Shown here: piece by piece, positions 1 to 12,631 of the stretch | How the letters are laid out: each line of letters begins with the position of its first letter | Position numbering within the stretch: position 1 is the stretch's first letter | Assembly (NCBI GenBank): GCA_017590115.1 | Contig: JAGGNK010006437.1 | Location: 310,001-374,000 of the forward strand | Source: Montifringilla adamsi | Lineage: Eukaryota; Chordata; Aves; Passeriformes; Passeridae | DNA: 64,000 nt | Direction: 5' to 3' | The notes under the pieces: generated by a model | The model's input: only the letters and a program-made list of their open reading frames with translations | Told to the model about the DNA's origin: nothing | Databases searched by the model: none | Translations under genes and position numbers: made by a program

Positions 1-3000
1 AAACAGTTCCTTAGTTACACATATATTAGACTGATTAAAATTCCAGTCTGTGAAATATGAAATCCCAGCATACTTAGATCTGTTTTGCTATTTCTGACAG
101 TACAGAAGGATTATATATGCCCTTCCCATTGTCCATGCAGAATATGAACATAGAAATCTTTAGAGGAGACATGAGATGTAATCATTTCTGTGTCAGATGT
201 GAGTACTAATTCTGTGAAATGTGATTTCAATAGCTATTTGCTATCTATGGAACTGACATGGTATGGTTAAAATATTCCAAATAAACTTGATATTTTTAAA
301 TATCAGCTTAGTATCTGCTTCATTTACTGGTTTGCTTCTGAGAAGAATTTTTAAATTTTTTTAAAGAAAAAGTATTTCAGTTATTTCAGTTACTTTCCCT
401 GGATTATATTTTCAGTAGTCCTATCAAAGGTGGCTGAAACCAGTGGAGCATCTACTCTCTGACCTCAGCATTTTTATATATAAAGAGAAGTGTGTGTTTG
501 TTTGTTTACACTATGCAAAAAAATAAATGGGTGCAGGGAAATGTTTGTCGCTACAATCCTCTGTATCTACTTTCCTTTATAATGTACAGAAATTAACAGC
601 AGCACTGATGGGTAAAACATTTTCTCCAGGGATGTCATGTCTCTCTTGGGAACCATGTGCGTTAAATAGACATGGTACAAATTTATTAAGCATTGCAGTG
701 GTAGAAAGGGCCTATCTTCAATCTGTGTTGTTGAAGCTTAAAAAATAATTAATGCGATTCAAATCTAACTTACCTGCAAATCTAAATGTGCTGGGATGGG
801 AAGCAAAAACAAGCCTAGCTGCACAGGCACAGAATAAAGCATGAAGCCATTGCCAGCTATTGATCCATTAGTATTAGAGTTTGTAATGATATTAAGCAGG
901 TATTAATTTAATACTTCAATAATTTCCCCATCATTCACCATCCCATATCCCATCTCATCCTCCAGATTTCTAATTTCTACCCTGATTAATTCTTACTTTG
1001 ATAATACTGAAAGATGTTTTGAACTATCTTTTCCATTTCTGTCTATAACAATTCACATTCTTCCTTCTAGTTACTTCATATAACCTTTGATTATGTTACA
1101 TAGTCACTTCTAAATTTAGTTATGTTTACCTGTTTCAAACATGATATTAATTGCATTTTTTTTTAGGTATATTCCCTTCTTTTATTAATTATATATAGAA
1201 TTTCTGGGATTTCTAGCCAAACATTTCCATTTATAAAAGAAATGCATATATGAATTTTTGGCATAAAAATATAAACACAATCACACTTTCCTCTGATTTA
1301 AATTTAAGGGAAAACATGTTACCACATTTTACCATATAATATTTCAAGAACATCAACAGGTCTCTTTTCATTTTCCAAAGACATTTAAAAATCCAATTCT
1401 TAGTTTTTATCTTGGCTACTGAACAATTCAGGGTAAAGGTTATTCAAGTAAAAATGATGATTTAAGGCATCCATTGAAAAGATGTGTTAAGTTTTAATTA
1501 TTTTACTCATTTTATATGTTAAGACTTATATTACCTTGTTTTCTTCCCTCCCTGTCCTGAAAGATTGTTTTAATAAGCTTTATTTTCGTAAAACTATGAT
1601 TTAAATGGAAAAGCAGTAACTGTCACATATTTATCACTAAAAGCATTTTTGCTACTAGCTTTGCTATTCCTACTTTAAATTCTTTTAATTCTTTATCTAT
1701 CTATTTTTAATTCTTTAAATGACCTCACAATTCTTTTAATGACTTCACAAGATATTAGGTAAAATGATCAATTAGATCAATAATTAATGATCAACTAGAT
1801 CAATAATTAAGGTCAAACAGATGAAAACAATAATTTTCATGTCATTAAATGCATTTCAAACAATAAATCAAATTATATTAATTTGTTAAAGCAGATCTTT
1901 CTTCTCACCCAGACATCTTTCTGTATCACATAGTTATATCTGATGATATTTTTACAGTTCCTCTGGTCAATGGCAAGAGGTACTTGGAAGAAAAGGAATA
2001 AAAGATCAGTGATTTTGTCTCTGGTTTGGACTGCTTACAACTCTGGCTCTCCAATTTTTCTTGTCACACTGGGTAGAACAGATGCATTGATTGTTTTGAA
2101 CAGCTCGAATTATTAATATAATAGAATAAAACTACTTGTTTGATGTGACTTTGGGGTTTTTTCATATTTTATCTCTGGATAAAATAGTTGAGAGTGGTTT
2201 GTGTGTACTTTGACAGCAGTATTCATAGCAATTATTCCTTTGCTCACTCTAAACTTGTTAGTTTTTTCTTGATTTTCCTGCCTTTTACAATGGCAAGCTC
2301 ACCTCTCATCTCAAAATGGAAACCAGCTTTGTATAAATTTGTGATTCTTGATTCTGATTTGTCATTACTGGTGCATTTACAAACACACTTATCCATCTGT
2401 GTTCTCTGACTCTCACTTGTCAGAGCTTTCAGAGGGAATACCTACAAGGCTTCTTTCCTCTGCCTGACCACCTATTCTCATTAATTGTGTAGGAAATCAG
2501 TTATCTCCAAGATTCCTATATTGCACAGACATACCTGAAAGAAGCTGATGAAAAACCTAGGAGGGGGATGAGGAAGGAAGTGGCAGGAGACACAGACAAT
2601 ATGACCACATGCACTTCATTTCCTAAAGCAATGAAGAGGAACAGCAGTGAGTGAATAAAAAAGTATCTGATTACTCAATCAGGTGTTTGAGTTATAGGAC
2701 TTTGAACTTGAATTCAACATTAATTAAGTAATAATTCTTATGTGTAGACTCTATATCACGTATTTTCAGCTTTCTAGTTTTTGATGTAACAGCTGTAAGA
2801 TTAAGAGAAATTACATCTCTTTGTAGTTTTTGTTTTCCAGTAATCCAGACAGACAATACACTTTGAATATCTTTTCCATCTGCAAATTCAGAATTCTTTC
2901 CAAACTGCTCAGTTCCATTTACAAAGATGAGAAACTTAATCTGACATCAGAAACAGAAAATTAGCTAGATGATTGTTCTTTGGTAACATGGCTGAAAAAT

Positions 3001-4688
3001 AATTCTTTACAGTGTGATAAATTAAATGACCATTTACTTTTCTCAGAAAGACATATGAGTTTACTATGAATGTAAAATCCCAGCATATGAATTTACTATA
3101 AATTTTAGCATCTGTTGTAGTGGTCAGTAGCCAAAGGAACTGTTAATAACTATGAACAATTCACAGCTTCAGTACCTACTAGTTGGAACAGTCATTTTTT
3201 CTTCCTGCTTTTGAAGCCACATTATACCTCTCAAAGTCAAGTATTTTACCTAAAATGGTTCAGAAAGATGGGTACAACCATTTTTATGAACTAACCTCTC
3301 TATTCTAACTCTTCAACATGGCTGCAGGATTGCTGATACTTCTGCCTTCTATTTTATCTCCTGGAATGCAGAACATTACATATCGGAAATATTCTTCCAA
3401 CTCATACAAGGACTTGGATGTCATTCCCCAGAAGACTCTCCATGCATAAAATTCTCTCTTTTATCTCATTAGGTTTCAGTTATTTTGCTTCTGTTTCCAG
3501 AAAAAAAAATGTTAATTGCAATGCTGTTTAACAAGCAATAAGCACAGAATGCAGTTAATTTTGATTTAGCCGTCAGGAAATACTGATTTCAATTAAAAAT
3601 AAGTTCAAAATAGTTTATAAGCATACTATGTTTCTCCAAGTTATTTTATAATTTTTAAATCTAAGTGTCTTAAAATACAAGTTATCTTATTTTGGCTAGA
3701 GATTATCTTATCTTTCTAGAAGTCCTATTGCTCAATGCTCTTACTGAGCTTAACCAAGTTGAAATTTGTGTTCTGTCTCAGACTGCTTTGCCCAATCATT
3801 CAAATGAGAGCTCTTGAGAAAATGCTTTAGTGAGAAATTCATTTAATCTTAATTATAGGTTCTTAAGAGGTCTGAGACTGAGTTCATTAGCTGGGACAGC
3901 ATGCTGGAGCTTTCATTCCTCCTGTGGACAAGCGTAAGCTGCAGCAGAATGTCCCTTACACTGAGCTGCTGCAGCCTCACCCTTCCCCTTTGACTTGACA
4001 TGTATTCCTGTCTCTCCTACTTCCTGCTATCCCATGGTTTTTCTATCATCCACATGCAACTAACAAATGCCTTTCAGTTAAGTTCTGTTATAAAAAAAAT
4101 GTAAGATTTGGAGTAAGGTTTTACATTGCTAGAACCATCTTACTGATGAATGGAAAATTTCCAGGAAGAATTGTTGCTTCCAGACATGTAGGAATGCCCC
4201 TGCAGTACCACTAAGAGAGCAGGTCTCATTTCTTTATCTTTGCGTCCTTCTCTACTAAGAAAAGGAAGGAGAAATAAGCTCCATGAGACTTATTATCTTC
4301 GTTAGGAAGATATTATGCTAGTCTTCCTGTTTAATCCTATCCAATCTTGCTTTACCTTGATATTATCTAAGCTCTGCTGATACAATTTAAGGTGAACATA
4401 ACCTCCATAAAACCTAATTGCATAGTGTGCTTCTATAAATAGAATAATTGTAATGTTATCCTTTTGTTACAGCTGCAAGGACAAATTTATGACACATGCA
4501 AAACTGAAAAAAGACCTTTTCAACATCAGCTTGCCAGTATATGCATTCTGGAATAGTTATTCCCTTTAAAATGTGTGACACCCAGAGGGTGTCCTTTCCC
4601 CACCGCTATAACAGTGTTTGGACTGCCAAGTAAAGCGAAAAACACCAAGCTATTTTATTGAGCTCCACATATCAAAACATCTTCTAAT
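1..4688. other. AT-rich intergenic DNA, no gene seen
   Basis: No recognisable gene, RNA gene or retroelement. Open frames are short (about 75 codons at most) and have no recognisable domain. The only local structure noted is a small imperfect tandem repeat near 1764-1809. The stretch at about 3840-3990 is less AT-rich than its surroundings but has no reading frame or repeat I can name. Confidence 0.6.
1764..1809. repeat. 23-bp tandem repeat, two copies
   Basis: Two adjacent 23-bp units beginning ATGATCA (1764 and 1787) differ at one position. Just upstream (about 1710-1750) is a looser repeat of AATTCTTT plus a CTCACAA/TTCACAA core. This looks like replication slippage in AT-rich DNA. Confidence 0.8.
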
Positions 4689-4695
4689 ACCTGAG

Positions 4696-5630
4696 TGTCA
4701 GGGACTGAAGTGCTTCATGCCTTGTTATGAAAGAGTTTTGCCCATTAGAGCAAAAAATGTGTAAAGAAGCTACAATCACAGAAGCCCACCCCTCCTTGAA
4801 GATTCCTGACTGGAACCTTGGACATGAGTTAAGCCATGTAGGTAAGATAAAGGCAACATTATGTTCCATCATCTCAGGCTGAGGGCGACGAATGCATCCA
4901 CAAGAAAGCCAAAGCCAGCAGCTGCACCAAGAATCAACCCTGGCTGGTTTTGGGGTGGGGGAGACCACAGCCCACAGAGGCCAGGTTTGCACAGGCCCCC
5001 CCAGCCGAGGGGTGAGGAGGAGGTTTCAGATGTGTGTTGTAACCTCTGGTCAGAGGCACTGAACACCCATCCTCCCTTACACAAAGCAGCCCAGCTGTGG
5101 AACCCCCAACCCCACTGGCCACATCCATGGGGCATTCACATGAGAGGCAGCTGAGGGGGTCATAATCCATTGAAAACCCCCAAAATGCTCCCCAGACTAA
5201 TTTCTGAGCCCTTGCACCACAGCATTGCACGTGATGCAAAGAGATGCAACAGATCCAGAAACTGTGTCAAACAGTGCCCTCGCCCTGGGTAGGGAGGTAT
5301 CTGGGCATTTGCACCTAGCCTGAGCTTATACAAATCCAATGGATTCTGTGCTTTTTGAGGGAACCTCACCACCAAGAAGACCAGCTGGGTAGGATCATCA
5401 GGATGTTGGTGAGATTCACGGAGTGGTGATATTTTCTTTATCTGTCTGTGTCATTCTCTTTCTGTCCCCCTACCTATTTTCTATTTCTTTCCCTTCTTTC
5501 TTCTGTCTGTCTCTCTCTCTCTCTTATATTTACTATCAAATAAAACACATGCTGTTGACTTTGGCACATGATCTTGTTTTCACCTTAATTGAGGCAAAGG
5601 CATTTTTAATAACTTTAAATCTGGACTGTA
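4696..5630 (+). mobile_element. LTR-type repeat, copy A
   Basis: This segment aligns along its length with 57911-58860. It begins TGTCAGGGACTG and carries the shared blocks GAGTTTTGCCCATT, TGCCTGACTGGAAC, CACCCATCCTCCCTTACAC and ACATGAGAGGCAGCTGAG, then a CT-rich tract (5430-5525) and an AATAAA signal near 5540. A TG start, a late poly(A) signal and a length of about 0.9 kb fit a retroviral LTR, probably solo because no internal region is seen. ACCTGAG occurs just before the start (4689-4695) and again at 5631-5637, a possible target-site duplication, although the 3' end does not read CA. Open frames inside are not conserved in copy B and are not treated as genes. Confidence 0.75.
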
Positions 5631-5637
5631 ACCTGAG

Positions 5638-8302
5638 TCAGCATGTTTATCATTGGCTTGGAGTTCCTCACCTTTTTGCATAGACAGCATTACAGGCAAA
5701 TCCTTGGTCTCAACTTCTGGGAACTATATAATCAGCTCAGCATCTGTTTTTATAATAGCTTTCTTTTTTTCTTTTTTTTTTTTCTTCTCAAGAACATTAA
5801 CAGTTATATCCTTCTATATTTAATCCACTATTATATCCCATTGACTGCTTCTGGGAACCTCCAATGCATCTCTTTATATGCACACTGTAATTTGGTAATT
5901 TACTTCAATTAGAACATTCAATAAAATATTCATGAAGGTGGCCTGTTGTTGAGATAGACCATCCGTTTACTTAAAGATAGGGCTGCAGCACTCACAGGTA
6001 TAATCTATTAGAGAAGCTAATTGACATTTTGACCAATAGATTTTCCATGACCTCTCCCCATGAATCCTGACAAAGGTCACTGGTCATAGAATCAATTCTC
6101 ACACCTACTGGGTGACAACCACAAGTAAATTAAATGTATTTTAATAGAACACTCTGTCTAAGTGACCTTATCTCAATGAGTAGACACTGTCATGAATATT
6201 TATTTAATACTGCCTTTAATGGAACCTAATACTAGAAACACTTACATTACAAAACAGTCAAGCCCTATTAATTATCCAAACCACCACTTCTAATAGATAG
6301 CTGGGGAAAAAATTTCCTACAGAAATTTTTATCATCAGGTGGTAGATTTTTATCTACCACCTGATGATTTATTTTTATTGGTGAAATGAACTACATACCA
6401 ATTTTTGTAGTACAAATATGAATTACATGCATGGCAAATTTCTTATCTGAGATCAGGTCTTGATTCAGCAAATTTTTCCTCCTCTGTTCATGTTTATGAA
6501 TATGCAACCCCTGAAATAGCAGATAGGAAATTAGGATAATGTCTGTATAGGTGTGGTTCAGGAACTTGGATTGGAAAGTGCAAAATCTTACCAGTATACT
6601 TTGGCTGCACATTCCTAAGAATCATAAAACAATCAATTTAATCAATTAGAGAGACAGTCACCCACATAAAATGGAGTGGATAATCTTAAAAAATAAATTC
6701 TGTAAGCTTGAACTGTTTATAGTACATGGCTTTCTTTGCCAAAAGTAGGAGGATATAATTTGGGGATATATCTGGGGAAGAGTTTTTTGAAACTTTAATG
6801 ACATATTTTCCTTATTGTTGCATATGCCCTCTATGGCAAATCACTACCTTTATCAAACACTTATACAGAATCTGGATATTTCTCCAGGTAATATTCTACA
6901 GGAAACTCTCTTGAATTAAATATAAATTTAAATATTAACTTAAGATTTCTTCCCATAAAGTTTGTTTTCAAAGTAAACAGAAGTAAGAGCAAATATAAAA
7001 GAATAGTCTTTCTCAATCCTAAATTTCTGAGAGTGGTGCACTTTGTCATCACTCAGCATCATCATTCATTTGAAATTATGGTAAAAATATACACTTTTCC
7101 TGATTTAAACTGTCTACTGAAATAATACTACTTCTAGTTCATGCTTTATCTAGACTATCAGAATGTCCCTTTCTATGTGGCATTTAATTTTCCCGCTTAC
7201 AGTATCTTGACAGCATTTCCACTGGAGATGTATTTCTCATCTGTTCTGATGGGATAATAGGGGCATGTGGGTGGTATTCATTCAAGAAGTGTTTACCATC
7301 CAGAAACAGAAAGAATAAACATGTATGTTATATGCATGGAAAAAAACCTTTTCCTATGTTCAATTACATGAATCATCAACTACTGAACTGTTAGTAATTC
7401 CTCATAAAAACAGTACAAAATTTTTCATTTTGTTCTTATTTTATTAAGGAATATTAAGGGTATTTTTTATCCTTATAAAAAGAATCATGGAAAGTTCAGC
7501 ACCTCTAAATTCACTTCCATAATTAAATTCTCAAGCATGTGGCAGAAACACAAGTGAATACTCTACATGTCGTCTACAGCTCTGTTTTCCATGTTCCTAT
7601 GTGAGAAGGGGAAAAGGAATACAGGTCTGAAAGAAACAGCCTCAGAAGTTAGAAAAGGGGTTCACAGTTGGCAAAGGAACAAAAACTCTGAACTACAGAA
7701 ATGAGTAAAGAAGAAAGACCATGCTGTGATGCAAGAAACAGAGATAAGAGAAGCAGAGACAGATCTGAAGGGAAAAAATTGAACTCCAGCAGATACTTAA
7801 AGTAATGGAATGATCTAATAGAATCTATCTAAAGGGCAAAATCTCAGGAAGACAGGAGCAAGAAAATTGACCCAGTTATTGGTTCTTCACAAAGCTCATA
7901 AAGGTTTTAAGCATTTATCAAAAGTTTGGAGGTTGAGAGATGCGGCATAGCACTATTTTCCAGTATCCTGAATTTAAAAAAAAAAACTATAGTCAAGTCC
8001 CGAGGAAAGAAAAAGTCTTAAACCATTACAAAATAAAACCCAAGTAAATAATTTGCATGGAGAAATGCAGTCCTATAGCTCTTGACAGCATCTTCTCCAA
8101 AGGGAATGTAAATATGATTGTGCTCTGACAGTCTTTTTGAAATCAAGGTGGGTGATAATTTACTCACACACAGGTATGAAACACCAGGTACACTTATATC
8201 AGGTACGAAAAACACTCTTCAGATAGCAGTGATGAAAGAATAATTTTTACATCTTTGCTCCATGGCTTTCAAAACTGCCCACTCAAGAAAAAATATTGAA
8301 GT
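5638..8302. other. AT-rich intergenic DNA with one strong hairpin
   Basis: No gene or mobile element recognised. It contains a T-rich tract near 5760-5790 and the perfect inverted repeat listed separately. The part at 7600-7800 is purine-rich on the plus strand, without a recognisable repeat family. Confidence 0.55.
6331..6368. repeat. Perfect 17-bp inverted repeat, 4-nt loop
   Basis: The left arm 6331-6347 (ATCATCAGGTGGTAGAT) is exactly complementary to the right arm 6352-6368, separated by TTTT. Pairing stops immediately outside the arms, so the stem is too short for a typical pre-microRNA. It may be a template-switch fold-back or a cruciform-capable site; no function can be assigned. Confidence 0.9.
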
Positions 8303-8530
8303 ATAGAATCATAAAATATTCTGAGTGGAACAGGACCTACAAGGATCCTCCTGTCCAACTCCTGGTCCTGCAGAACAGACCAAACAATCCCACCATATGC
8401 CAACATTGTCCAAACACTTCTTGAACTCTGGCAGCCTTGGTGCTTAGATCACTTCTCTGGGAAATCTTTTCATGTGTCCAACCACCTTCTGGGTGAAGAA
8501 GCTTTTCCTAATATATTTATATATTAAGTT
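8303..8530 (-). mobile_element. CR1 LINE 3' fragment
   Basis: Read on the plus strand it opens with TAGAATCATAAAATATT followed by a run like GGACCTACAAGGATCCTCCTGTCCAACTCC and later CTTCTGGGTGAAGAAGCTTTTCCTAAT. This is the reverse complement of the CR1 3' untranslated region, whose terminus is built from ATTCTATG-type repeats. It is heavily 5'-truncated, as CR1 copies usually are, and carries no reverse-transcriptase frame. Confidence 0.85.
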
Positions 8531-8947
8531 TCAAATGTTGTCAAAGTTGCCTTCAACAGTATTACTGATATAAATTTCTATCCAGCCCAGGTATTTCCAG
8601 CTGGCTCAAACAGGGTTTTTTCTAAAATATCCCCCCAAAAAAAGAATCAGTTTATATTAATAGCTTAAGCAATTTTCACTACTGTTCCCTAATACTGGGA
8701 TCTTAAAATACAGATTGTTTTGCTTTCTTTTATGATAGCTCAAAATTCATACCATCAAAGTTCAAATGGTGAAACCTTCTCAGAGTGTTTTTTACCAACT
8801 AGCCCTGTCTGTCCACTTTTAAAAGAAATTTGAACATGGAAAGAATGAAGTTGATAATCTATATTAAAATAGAAAAAAATAGGACCAGAATAGAGCATTA
8901 ATTTACAGAATAGGGCAATGTCTGAGGAAGCATGTATAAATTCCAAC
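8531..8947. other. Spacer between two CR1 tails
   Basis: AT-rich sequence with no gene or repeat I can support. Confidence 0.5.
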
Positions 8948-9102
8948 TAGAATCATAGAATGACAGACTGATTTAGATTGATAAGTACCTTAAAGATCAT
9001 CTCAATCCAAATCTCCTGCCATGAGCAGGGACACCTTCCACTAGATCAGGTTTCTCAGAGCCACATCCAACCTAACCTTGTTCCACTAGAGTCTAGATTG
9101 TA
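8948..9102 (-). mobile_element. CR1 LINE 3' fragment
   Basis: Starts TAGAATCATAGAATGACAG and continues with the CR1 antisense signature (CTTAAAGATCATCTCAATCC, then CAGGGACACCTTCCACTAGA and CCACATCCAACCTAACCTTG). It is a short 5'-truncated tail with the same orientation as the copy about 500 bp to its left. Confidence 0.85.
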
Positions 9103-10160
9103 ATTATCTTCTGATGATAAAGCTTCACTTTGAACATTCTTGAGATTTTTAAATACACATTGAGATTTTGATTACTGTTTTACACTCTAAGTGTTGCAGA
9201 ATAAACAATTGTTCTCATCAAGTCAGAGTGTAGGCATGTGTCTACTTTTTCATGCTGGATAAAGTGGGGATCAGCCTGAAAAAAACTCCTTCTGAAACTT
9301 AATTTCCCAGCCCTCTGTTCTTGACTGTGTCCTGTAGAAGAATTAGGCTTAGGAGGGCCATAATCACTACCCTGGCCAACAGCATGTGCTAGCAGCACTT
9401 ACCAAAACAATTTCAGCTTTGTGAGGCAAAGACTGTGTCACAGGACATGTTTTCCATGTTCAAAATTTCAAAGAAGAGTATCATTAATGTGTAGAAATAT
9501 ACAAATGTTTAGGAACTAGCCATTGATTAAATCTTTCATTTCAAACATTCATTGAAGTCACAACTGTAGGGCTTTAGATGTGAAATGAAAAGTGGTGAAC
9601 ACGTGATAGCCAGAGGAGTAGCTGGGCATGCTTGTGTATATGTGGCACTAGACTGGAAAACAAGATATTTAATGTAACCATCATTCAAAGTAAAATGCAC
9701 AGAGATGAAAATATATCAAGAGACAAGTACTGTAAACTTCAGTTAGATATGCAGACTTTTCAAGTCAATTGTATATTAATTACTTTATTTATTTATTATT
9801 AAGAGTCATGAGATCTTGTCTTCCCCCTTGCTTTTTTCATTTTGCTTTTATGAAGATGCTGTTTCACAGCATCTTGTAAGACATTTTACTTGTAAGATAT
9901 TTTACCTGTTTTTCTTTCATTATGCAGTGCAATGAAGCCATAATTCATAATGGGATCTTCCACATGCTACTGCACTAGAATAGCTGGAATTTTCAATCTC
10001 AACTCATCAATGTTGCAGTTAAAATAATATTTCCTTAGGATTATGCATATCTAATTAAAAAGGCAAGTTTAAAGTCTTTAACAGATATTGATTTATTTTA
10101 AAACAAACATGGTGTCTTCTCTCAATTGAACTGAAAGGGATGTTTTACAAATATGTCACT
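9103..10160. other. AT-rich intergenic DNA, nothing recognised
   Basis: No supported gene or repeat. A short inverted pair around AAGATGCTGTTTCACAGCATCTT lies at about 9853-9875. Confidence 0.5.
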
Positions 10161-10335
10161 TCATAGAATGGTAGAATCACAGAAATATTTGGGTTGGAGG
10201 GGACCTTAAGGATCATCTCATTCCAGCCCTCTGCCATGGGTAGGAACACCTTCCACTAGGCTGAGTTGCTCAGAGCTCTATCCAGCCTTGGCCTTGACTT
10301 CAAGAAGAATGGCTCTCTTTTCCTAATCTTTTCAT
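10161..10335 (-). mobile_element. CR1 LINE 3' fragment
   Basis: Antisense CR1 tail: TCATAGAATGGTAGAATCAC, then GGGTTGGAGGGGACCTTAAG, ATCTCATTCCAGCCC and CACCTTCCACTAGGCTGAG. It is the third antisense CR1 tail within 2 kb. Each has a different length and divergence, so they are separate insertions, not local duplicates. Confidence 0.85.
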
Positions 10336-12107
10336 ATATATATTATTTTAGGGCTTTGAAAATGCTAGAACGTTTAGACAAAAATTAGCCTTGAAATTTA
10401 TAGGTTTTTTAATTTAAAAGTTAGGTTTAAAAGAAAAGAGTAACAACTAAACTGATTTCCAGACTTGAATAGAATATTTTTGAGCTATTACAAAATATTT
10501 TTCATACTAGCAGTGAGAAGTTTCAAGGGGGAGAGTGAAATTTTTCAGAAATCCTGGGATGAATCTTATGTTCCTACGAAGATGGTAAAATATTCTTCTA
10601 AATATACAATATAATATTCTTGACTGCTTCCAAGTAAAACATAAAAGGTACCTGAGAACAGTTTTTAGTTTCCCTTTCAATAGGTAAAAACTATATTGAT
10701 GATAGTCTCTATGGGTATTTATGTAAATAAATCAACAATCAAATGTAATTATTTTAATGTTTCCTTTTACTAAATTTAATGATCACTTGCTTTTCCAGTA
10801 TTGTCTATGGAAATACACTGAGAGCTTTCAAAAATTTATTTTCTGATAAATCCTAAATATTGTTTTTATTAATTTTTTGTCATAATGAATGCTTAGTATT
10901 TGTATTCCAAACATATACTACTTTTCTTCTAGAAGCCCAGAATAACTCTGTTGCCCAAAATGCAATAAATGACAAAATTAAGATTGTCTGGAGGTTTAAA
11001 GACAATTTCAGAAAATTTAACTTTTAAAAATACCAAACACTTACAGCTTTACTAAGAACAAAGATTCTAGATATGTTATGACAACATTTAGAAAATACAC
11101 TTCTCGTGTACTTCGAAGAGGTTTACTTCTCGTGTACTTCGAAGAGTCTCTAAATACTGTCAGTAAAACTCCATGTTTTGTTTTTACCTCAAACATTCTT
11201 TTGAAATATCAAGGGGTTTAGTGTCCCAACATTTTTTTTTACATTATATTCCAAGATTCCGTTGTTCTGGAACTTTTTTTCTTCTACATTAAACCTGCCT
11301 TCTTTTAGTGTTTAGTCTATTTCTTTGGATTGACAACCCTAGGAATACAGTGCACATCGAAATACCCATACTGAGCCATAATGCAAAGAGCTCTGAAACA
11401 ACAAAACATATAGAAAGGTCCAAAACTTTGCCATGTACTTGGAAGAAGTTATAAAGACCAACAGTGAGAATATATGATCATTAAAGTCAATCAGCAGCAG
11501 GTTATGTGTCTAGGATCAAAAGGTTTGTCTAAAGACAGAAGTTTAGAAGCCTGATCCTGTGGGGCCTGGTTCCCATAATTAATCACCATTTGCCCTGCAT
11601 GGAAGACCAAATCACAAGAGGATTGTTTAACTTGTTCAGAGCTATAAAGGCAGACTAGGAAAAAACCTTGAGACAGCTCAGGTTTTCTAGGCCCCAAGAT
11701 GACTCTTCCGGTCTTACAGTACTTGGAGAGAAAGCAGAGTTCTTGGATGAAGAACAATGCAATACTGCACTGAACATGCTGCAATAGCTAAACCTCTGAA
11801 CTGATTGGAACAGGAGTCTATACTGAAAATATTGACTGCAAGGAGGGAATTTTGTGTGCTTAACATCTAGCAAACCTCTTTGTTTGTCCCTGAAGTTATG
11901 ATGGAGTTCAAATCAAGTCTTGAATCATTCTTTCATGTTGGAAGCATTATTCCAGTTCTTCTCTACCCACTGTTCATCTTGCTCTTTCTTACCCTTCTCA
12001 ACATATTCCACAAGTCCCACAGGCCCCAGAGATCTAACACTAAATTTTTCTGGCAAGACAGATTGGTAGTAAGCATATTTCAGGAGGCATTACAGCACCA
12101 GTCACAT
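10336..12107. other. AT-rich intergenic DNA
   Basis: No gene recognised. Opposed open frames at 11491-11784 (minus) and 11880-12113 (plus, with a hydrophobic stretch) match no family I know and lack supporting signals. It contains the 26-bp duplication at 11101-11146. Confidence 0.5.
11101..11146. repeat. 26-bp tandem duplication
   Basis: TTCTCGTGTACTTCGAAGAG occurs at 11101-11120 and again at 11127-11146, separated by GTTTAC. Both copies are identical and each contains two CpG sites, unusual for this AT-rich stretch, so the duplication is probably recent. Confidence 0.9.
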
Positions 12108-12180
12108 ACATGATTTGTCTGAGGTTACACAGGAAACCTCAAGGCTAAGATGTGAACAGACATCTTCTGAGCGCCCAAGA
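12108..12180 (-). mobile_element. Ancient tRNA-type SINE relic (MIR/amniote SINE-like)
   Basis: The plus strand reads TTTGTCTGAGGTTACACAGG, then GGCTAAGATGTGAACAGACA and TCTTCTGAGCGCCC. This follows, with many substitutions, the antisense order in old amniote CORE/MIR-like SINEs (CTTGCCCAAGGTCACACAG, GGGATTTGAACCC, TCTCCTGAGTCCCA). The match is by eye and divergence is high. Confidence 0.45.
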
Positions 12181-12610
12181 GAAGCTTATATGGAAGATGG
12201 TCTTCTTTCCAAAATACTACTCCTACCCCAGCAACCTTCAAAAAAACCCCCCAAACTTTTAACAACTCATACTAGGAAAAATAATTAAAATCTAAAGAAG
12301 CTAGCAGAAGGTAAGAACACAATACTGTTTCGTAGAAGTTAAATATCTGGAGACAAAATTAGGAAAAAATCAGGAAGTTAAAAGAATTAGAATTGACTTA
12401 GAATGAGACTTAGAATTGTATTTTGGTATCTGAGCAACACAACCTTTGTTTTTTTCAGTTTCTTTCTTAAATTTCATCCAAAAAACCTTCTTCAAATATT
12501 GTAATCAATGTAAATTAAACAAGCCAGCAGCACCTCACAAGATCTTATCCAAAGAAACATCTCCATTTCAGGTTTTCCCTTGACTTTTTCTCTTCATCAT
12601 GTTCTTTCCC

Positions 12611-12631
12611 TTTTTTTTTTTTTTTTTTTCC
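12611..12631. repeat. Poly-T run, 21 nt
   Basis: Uninterrupted T21. No retroposed body is recognised on either side, so it is called a simple repeat, not a poly(A) tail. Confidence 0.9.

Noticed and set aside
4684..5375. Overlapping frames of 71-102 codons on both strands
   Set aside because: All lie within LTR copy A and are not conserved in copy B, which has indels that break them.
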